Shown piece by piece: positions 6,093 through 8,206 of a stretch of DNA of 8,206 nt (positions are counted from its first letter, which is position 1; every line of letters starts with the position of its first letter). The notes below the pieces were generated by a model, which was not told the DNA's origin, searched no databases, and saw only the letters and a program-made list of their open reading frames with translations. The DNA lies in contig DMJQ01000050.1 of NCBI GenBank assembly GCA_003457065.1, forward strand, positions 26,063 to 34,268. The letters are read 5' to 3'. This stretch comes from Clostridiales bacterium. Lineage in GTDB: Bacteria > Bacillota > Clostridia > Tissierellales > Sedimentibacteraceae. The position numbers were made by a program, and so were the translations under genes.

Positions 6093-6464
6093 CTATTTGG
6101 ATTGAAAATTTTGAGGTACGAATTGAGGTGCTTCGGGACGTTCACCTTCATGAAAGCTCATTCCGGGTTTTATTCCGTTTCCCTTGCCTCCTGGTCCTCC
6201 ATTTCCGGGAATGAATGCCCCAGTTGTTACTTCTTCACCTTTTTGAATCTTCAGACGGAGTCTGAGCCATTCCGGCACTTCCTGCGGCAATCAGCAATCC
6301 GCCGGATATATTCAGACTGTCATTTCCATCGGATGAAAAAGAATTTTGTCCCGGTCTTCCATTGACAGATGAACCGTCATTACCTCCGGAAATATTAATG
6401 CCATCATCAGAAGCAGCTACTAAATATTTTTTTCGATTCGTTCAAACACATAATTTGTACTCAT
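6093..6464 (-). pseudogene. Decayed chimera: VTC-type polyphosphate polymerase start fused to Cthe_2159-like carbohydrate-binding protein pieces
   Basis: On the minus strand a good ribosome binding site is followed by ATG 6464 and MSTNYVFERIEKNI, then stop at 6422-6420. With one more A in the A7 run (6427-6433) this reads ...FERIEKKYL, the N-terminal signature of VTC-domain polyphosphate polymerases. The same shifted frame continues from 6420 into VAASDDGINISGGNDGSS, GRPGQNSFSS and ISGGLLIAAGSAGMAQTPS, which are Cthe_2159-family (carbohydrate-binding beta-helix) motifs, until TGA 6237-6235. Removing one A from the A5 run before it restores a Gly/Pro-rich tail, VTTGAFIPGNGGPGGKG, ending at TAG 6095-6093. 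The middle block appears to have lost the stretch between two ISGG repeats. With both bases corrected there would be a single 123-codon frame joining two unrelated proteins. VTC and Cthe_2159-type genes often lie close together, so this is probably the scar of a deleted cluster. Confidence 0.65.
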
Positions 6465-6469
6465 AGCAA

Positions 6470-6475
6470 CCTCTC
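6470..6475 (-). promoter_or_regulatory. Surviving ribosome binding site of the relic gene
   Basis: GAGAGG on the minus strand, 5 bases before ATG 6464. It supports the view that the true 5' end of a once-functional gene is preserved here. Confidence 0.55.
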
Positions 6476-6478
6476 TTT

Positions 6479-6504
6479 CACATTAAGAATAATTCTGTAA
6501 TGTG
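6479..6504. repeat. 26-base inverted repeat upstream of the relic gene
   Basis: CACATTA (6479-6485) and TAATGTG (6498-6504) flank a second dyad, AGAAT-A-ATTCT (6486-6496). Together they make a near-continuous 12-bp palindrome with one extra G (6497). It lies 15 bases upstream of the relic start codon, where an operator or leader hairpin would be expected. Confidence 0.5.
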
Positions 6505-6543
6505 TTTAAAAGGTGAAATTAAGATGATATTTCTGTGAAACAT

Positions 6544-6613
6544 AAAAAAATCATTCTGAAGGCGACGCTTTTATGACTGCAATGTAGAAATACGACCGCC
6601 GTGTCAGAATGAT
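6544..6613 (-). terminator. Terminator of the ZIP transporter gene, with a large branched hairpin
   Basis: On the minus strand, arms 6613-6604 and 6559-6550 form a perfect 10-bp stem (ATCATTCTGA/TCAGAATGAT), followed by T7 (complement of 6544-6550). Inside, GGCG (6561-6564) can pair with CGCC (6597-6600) after a small internal loop, so the 64-base element is probably a long structured stem rather than an open loop. It begins 23 bases beyond the ZIP stop codon. Confidence 0.7.
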
Positions 6614-6636
6614 AAATAAAAGCTATTTCTAAATTA

Positions 6637-7449
6637 TTAACCTAAGGCTACATCAAGGACCATCATTACTAAAAATCCCACCATAGTACCGATTGTCCCC
6701 GCATGGGAATGCTCATTTAACGATTGTGATTCTGGAATCAATTCTTCCACAACTACATAAATCATTGACCCTGCCGCGAATGAAAGCATCCATGGCATGA
6801 TTCCCGCAACGGAAGTTGCAAGAGATGCGCCTATTAATCCTGCGATAGGCTCAACAATTCCTGACAGAGATCCGTACACAAAAGATTTATTTTTTGAAAA
6901 ACCTTCTTTTCTGAGTGGCAATGAAATTGCTGCTCCCTCCGGGAAATTTTGAATTCCGATACCCAGTGCCAGTGCAAATGCAGTCATTAAATCTGCATGA
7001 GAGTTTAACTGTCCGGCAAGTCCGAAAGATAAACCAACAGCCATTCCTTCCGGAATGTTGTGCAGCGTAACAGCAAGCACAAGCATGGTTGTCCTCTTAA
7101 AAGAGCTTTTTAAACCTTCAGGCTTGTCTGCATCAAGGTGCAAGTGGGGAAGAATCCTGTCAAGTATGAACAGGAATACACCGCCAAATATACAACCGCC
7201 GGCAGCCGGTATCCATCCGGAAATTCCCTGCTCTTCAGCCATTTCGATGGAAGGTATCAGCAACGACCATACAGAAGCTGCAATCATGACTCCGGCTGCA
7301 AAACCTAAAAATCCATGCTGTATATTTGGGGTGACTTCCTTTTTAACTAAGTAAACAACTGCCGCTCCTGCAGTTGTTGCTAAAAAAGTAAAGGTAGTGC
7401 CCAGCAGAGCCAAAATAATCGGATTTAAACCTAATATGTAAGAAACCAT
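6637..7449 (-). CDS. ZIP-family metal transporter, GufA type
   Basis: A 270-residue integral membrane protein with about eight membrane segments. The ZIP signatures are H130-N-I-P-E134-G in the fourth segment and Q167-N168-F-P-E171-G in the fifth, which together form the binuclear transport site. The cytoplasmic loop after segment three contains His102 and His104 (PHLHLDAD), and EE (235-236) and HSH (247-249) give further metal ligands. This is the GufA subfamily of ZIP proteins, which import zinc and other divalent ions (Fe, Mn, Co). The substrate cannot be read from sequence alone. The start ATG is preceded by AGGTGA (complement of 7454-7459) with a 4-base gap. The gene is alone in its transcription unit, with its own promoter and terminator. 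Confidence 0.93.
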   Translation of the reverse strand: MVSYILGLNPIILALLGTTFTFLATTAGAAVVYLVKKEVTPNIQHGFLGFAAGVMIAASVWSLLIPSIEMAEEQGISGWIPAAGGCIFGGVFLFILDRILPHLHLDADKPEGLKSSFKRTTMLVLAVTLHNIPEGMAVGLSFGLAGQLNSHADLMTAFALALGIGIQNFPEGAAISLPLRKEGFSKNKSFVYGSLSGIVEPIAGLIGASLATSVAGIMPWMLSFAAGSMIYVVVEELIPESQSLNEHSHAGTIGTMVGFLVMMVLDVALG

Positions 7450-7477
7450 TAAATCACCTCTCTATCTGATAATATTT

Positions 7478-7506
7478 ACTATATCAACGTGATATTAAAT
7501 AGTCAA
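7478..7506 (-). promoter_or_regulatory. Promoter of the ZIP transporter gene
   Basis: On the minus strand, TTGACT (7506-7501), 17-base spacer, TATAGT (7483-7478). Expected transcript start is near 7471, giving a leader of about 22 bases. Confidence 0.75.
7481..7495. promoter_or_regulatory. Possible operator overlapping the ZIP promoter
   Basis: ATATCA-ACG-TGATAT, a 15-base dyad with perfect 6-base arms, covers half of the -10 and part of the spacer. A metal-dependent repressor could bind here; I do not recognise it as a standard Fur, Zur or MntR box. Confidence 0.35.
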
Positions 7507-7607
7507 GAAATAATATAATTGGATAGAAAAGGGCTTGAAATAGAAACAATCAGAGGGTTATGTTTTGACAATAAGTACTAATTATAAAAGAATATGTAAA
7601 AATATTA

Positions 7608-7636
7608 TTGACATATGAAATTATAGATAGTATAAT
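7608..7636 (+). promoter_or_regulatory. Consensus promoter of the his operon
   Basis: TTGACA (7608-7613), 17-base spacer, TATAAT (7631-7636): a perfect match at both elements. Expected transcript start is about 7643, some 18 bases before the leader peptide start. Such a strong promoter fits a system controlled after initiation. Confidence 0.88.
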
Positions 7637-7660
7637 CAATATAATTTTACGAGGTGCAAA

Positions 7661-7720
7661 ATGAATAGTAAATTTTTATGCGTACAATTACATCACCACA
7701 GGTACAGAGTTTGTAAGTGA
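7661..7720 (+). CDS. hisL: Histidine operon leader peptide (19 aa, contains His-His-His)
   Basis: ATG 7661 to TGA 7718-7720 encodes MNSKFLCVQLHHHRYRVCK. GAGGTG (7651-7656) is a good ribosome binding site 4 bases upstream. The three consecutive histidine codons (7691-7699), the position directly after a consensus promoter and before a terminator, and the hisG gene downstream identify it as an attenuation leader peptide. Its role is to report charged tRNA-His: a ribosome stalled at the His codons leaves bases 7706-7720 open, while a ribosome at the stop codon covers them. The sequence differs from enterobacterial HisL (seven histidines), and the peptide itself probably has no function. Confidence 0.88.
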   Translation: MNSKFLCVQLHHHRYRVCK

Positions 7721-7828
7721 TTTGAAATTTCAATTCACAGATACAAGCTCTATTGGTCGTTTCAAAAATAGACTTGTATCTGTGGTTAATATACCAAAGC
7801 CATCTGATATAAGTCAGATGGCTTTTTT
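7706..7828 (+). promoter_or_regulatory. Histidine attenuator: mutually exclusive hairpins
   Basis: Four segments can be traced. A (7706-7720, AGAGTTTGTA plus GTGA) pairs with B (TCAC 7735-7738 and TACAAGCTCT 7742-7751), with palindrome TTGAAATTTCAA (7722-7733) inside. B (CACAGATACAAG, 7736-7747, and TCTATT 7749-7754) pairs better with C (AATAGACTTGTATCTGTG, 7767-7784), giving 18 bp with one bulge. C (CTTGTATC, 7773-7780) can instead pair with GATATAAG (7806-7813) and TGG with CCA, breaking the left arm of the terminator. Inferred logic: stalling at His codons allows A:B, then C:D antitermination. Normal translation covers A, B:C forms and the terminator folds. A lies inside the leader peptide's last codons, as this mechanism requires. 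Confidence 0.78.
7796..7828 (+). terminator. Intrinsic terminator of the his attenuator
   Basis: AAAGCCATCTGA (7796-7807) pairs perfectly with TCAGATGGCTTT (7814-7825) around loop TATAAG, with a T6 run at 7823-7828. It lies 75 bases after the leader peptide stop and 108 bases before hisG. Confidence 0.92.
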
Positions 7829-7840
7829 CTTGCTCTTATT

Positions 7841-7926
7841 CAGCTCATAACCCGGGTAGAGCTGGCCGGCACAGAAATGCTGTTCATTGCGAAACGACAA
7901 CATAAGACGATGTTGTAGTGCTACAA
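7841..7926 (+). promoter_or_regulatory. Structured hisG 5' leader with a possible hairpin switch at the ribosome binding site
   Basis: The stretch between terminator and hisG is more GC-rich than its surroundings. CAGCTC (7841-7846) pairs with GAGCTG (7859-7864). ACAACAT (7897-7903) pairs with ATGTTGT (7910-7916). TTGTAG (7913-7918) pairs with CTACAA (7921-7926), overlapping the start of the AAGGAGG ribosome binding site (7925-7931). The last two hairpins share bases and exclude each other. No T-box core was found. Function is unproven. Confidence 0.4.
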
Positions 7927-7936
7927 GGAGGAAAGT

Positions 7937-8206
7937 ATGAGCTTGACGATTGCAATACCTAAGGGAAGATTGGGAACCCAGGCTATTGAAGTGTTTAAAG
8001 CCGCAGGCATCGGAAAATCCATAGATGAAAAATCAAGAAAGCTTGTTTTTAAAGATGAAAATAGAAATATTAATTATATCCTGATAAAAAATACCGATGT
8101 AATAACTTATGTTGAAAACGGAATTGCAGACATTGGGATATCCGGCAGGGATATGATCATAGAAAATGCCGCAGATATTTATGAACTTTATAAAATGAAT
8201 ATCGGC
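7937..8206 (+). CDS. hisG: ATP phosphoribosyltransferase, N-terminal 90 residues (runs off window)
   Basis: First enzyme of histidine biosynthesis: ATP plus PRPP to phosphoribosyl-ATP. The visible residues contain the family blocks LTIAIPKGRLG (3-13), SRKLVF, TDVITYVENGIADIGISGRDM and a following DIYEL. The spacing and pattern resemble the short HisG_S form, which needs the regulatory partner HisZ. HisZ is not encoded immediately upstream, so if this is the short form the partner must be elsewhere. ATG 7937 has a strong AAGGAGG (7925-7931) 5 bases upstream. It is the first structural gene after the attenuator, so the rest of the operon should follow to the right. The C-terminus is not visible, so the short/long assignment stays open. 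Confidence 0.93.
   Translation, partial: MSLTIAIPKGRLGTQAIEVFKAAGIGKSIDEKSRKLVFKDENRNINYILIKNTDVITYVENGIADIGISGRDMIIENAADIYELYKMNIG

Noticed and set aside
6084..6365. 93-residue plus-strand open frame
   Set aside because: It is the antisense shadow of the relic gene, has no ribosome binding site and resembles no known protein.
7055..7354. 99-residue plus-strand open frame
   Set aside because: It lies wholly antisense to the well-supported ZIP transporter and has no family motifs.
7565..7588. TTGACA followed by TATAAA as a second his promoter
   Set aside because: The spacer is only 12 bases; the promoter at 7608-7636 is a perfect match.
7640..7936. T-box riboswitch upstream of hisG
   Set aside because: No T-box core resembling AGGGTGG-ACCGCG and no specifier stem; the peptide-leader attenuator explains the structure.
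1..8206. CRISPR array, insertion sequence, tRNA or rRNA genes
   Set aside because: No regularly spaced repeats, transposase motifs, terminal inverted repeats of IS type or recognisable tRNA/rRNA sequence seen by eye.

Overview
The window looks like a chromosomal segment of a low-GC, probably anaerobic Firmicute of the Clostridia type. The signs are AT-rich DNA, strong AGGAGG-like ribosome binding sites, promoters close to TTGACA-N17-TATAAT, A/T-rich hairpin terminators, and clostridial-style gene content (UPF0182, a thioredoxin-reductase-like flavoprotein without NADPH motifs, a COG4866/DUF2156 protein). The species cannot be named from this sequence.

Layout. Positions 1-2447 (+) hold the 3' end of a UPF0182 membrane-protein gene, then three small, tightly spaced genes: a glyoxalase I-like VOC protein, a PPC/DUF296 protein and a RimJ/RimL-type GNAT acetyltransferase. 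A hairpin terminator (2446-2511) separates them from a converging minus-strand operon read from about 4970 down to 2514: ccdA-like thiol-disulfide membrane protein, HxlR-family regulator, thioredoxin-reductase-like flavoprotein, thioredoxin. This is a self-contained thiol-redox module. The reductase has the FAD motifs and the CATC redox centre but lacks both NADPH-binding motifs, so reduced ferredoxin is a likely electron donor. Electrons could then pass through thioredoxin and CcdA to the outside of the membrane.

A divergent intergenic region (4948-5129) carries one good promoter for each direction. On the plus strand follows a DUF2156 protein (5130-6041) with an awkward, perhaps AUU, start, closed by a perfect 16-bp hairpin terminator. 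Positions 6093-6475 (-) hold no intact gene. They hold a decayed chimera: ribosome binding site and first codons of what looks like a VTC-type polyphosphate polymerase gene, fused to pieces of a Cthe_2159-like carbohydrate-binding protein and interrupted by two single-base homopolymer frameshifts.

Next is a GufA-type ZIP metal transporter (6637-7449, -) with its own promoter and terminator. At the right edge (+) is the start of a histidine biosynthesis operon: consensus promoter, a 19-residue leader peptide containing His-His-His, mutually exclusive RNA hairpins, an intrinsic terminator, and the first 90 codons of hisG. This is a classical ribosome-mediated histidine attenuator, with a further small RNA switch candidate at the hisG ribosome binding site.
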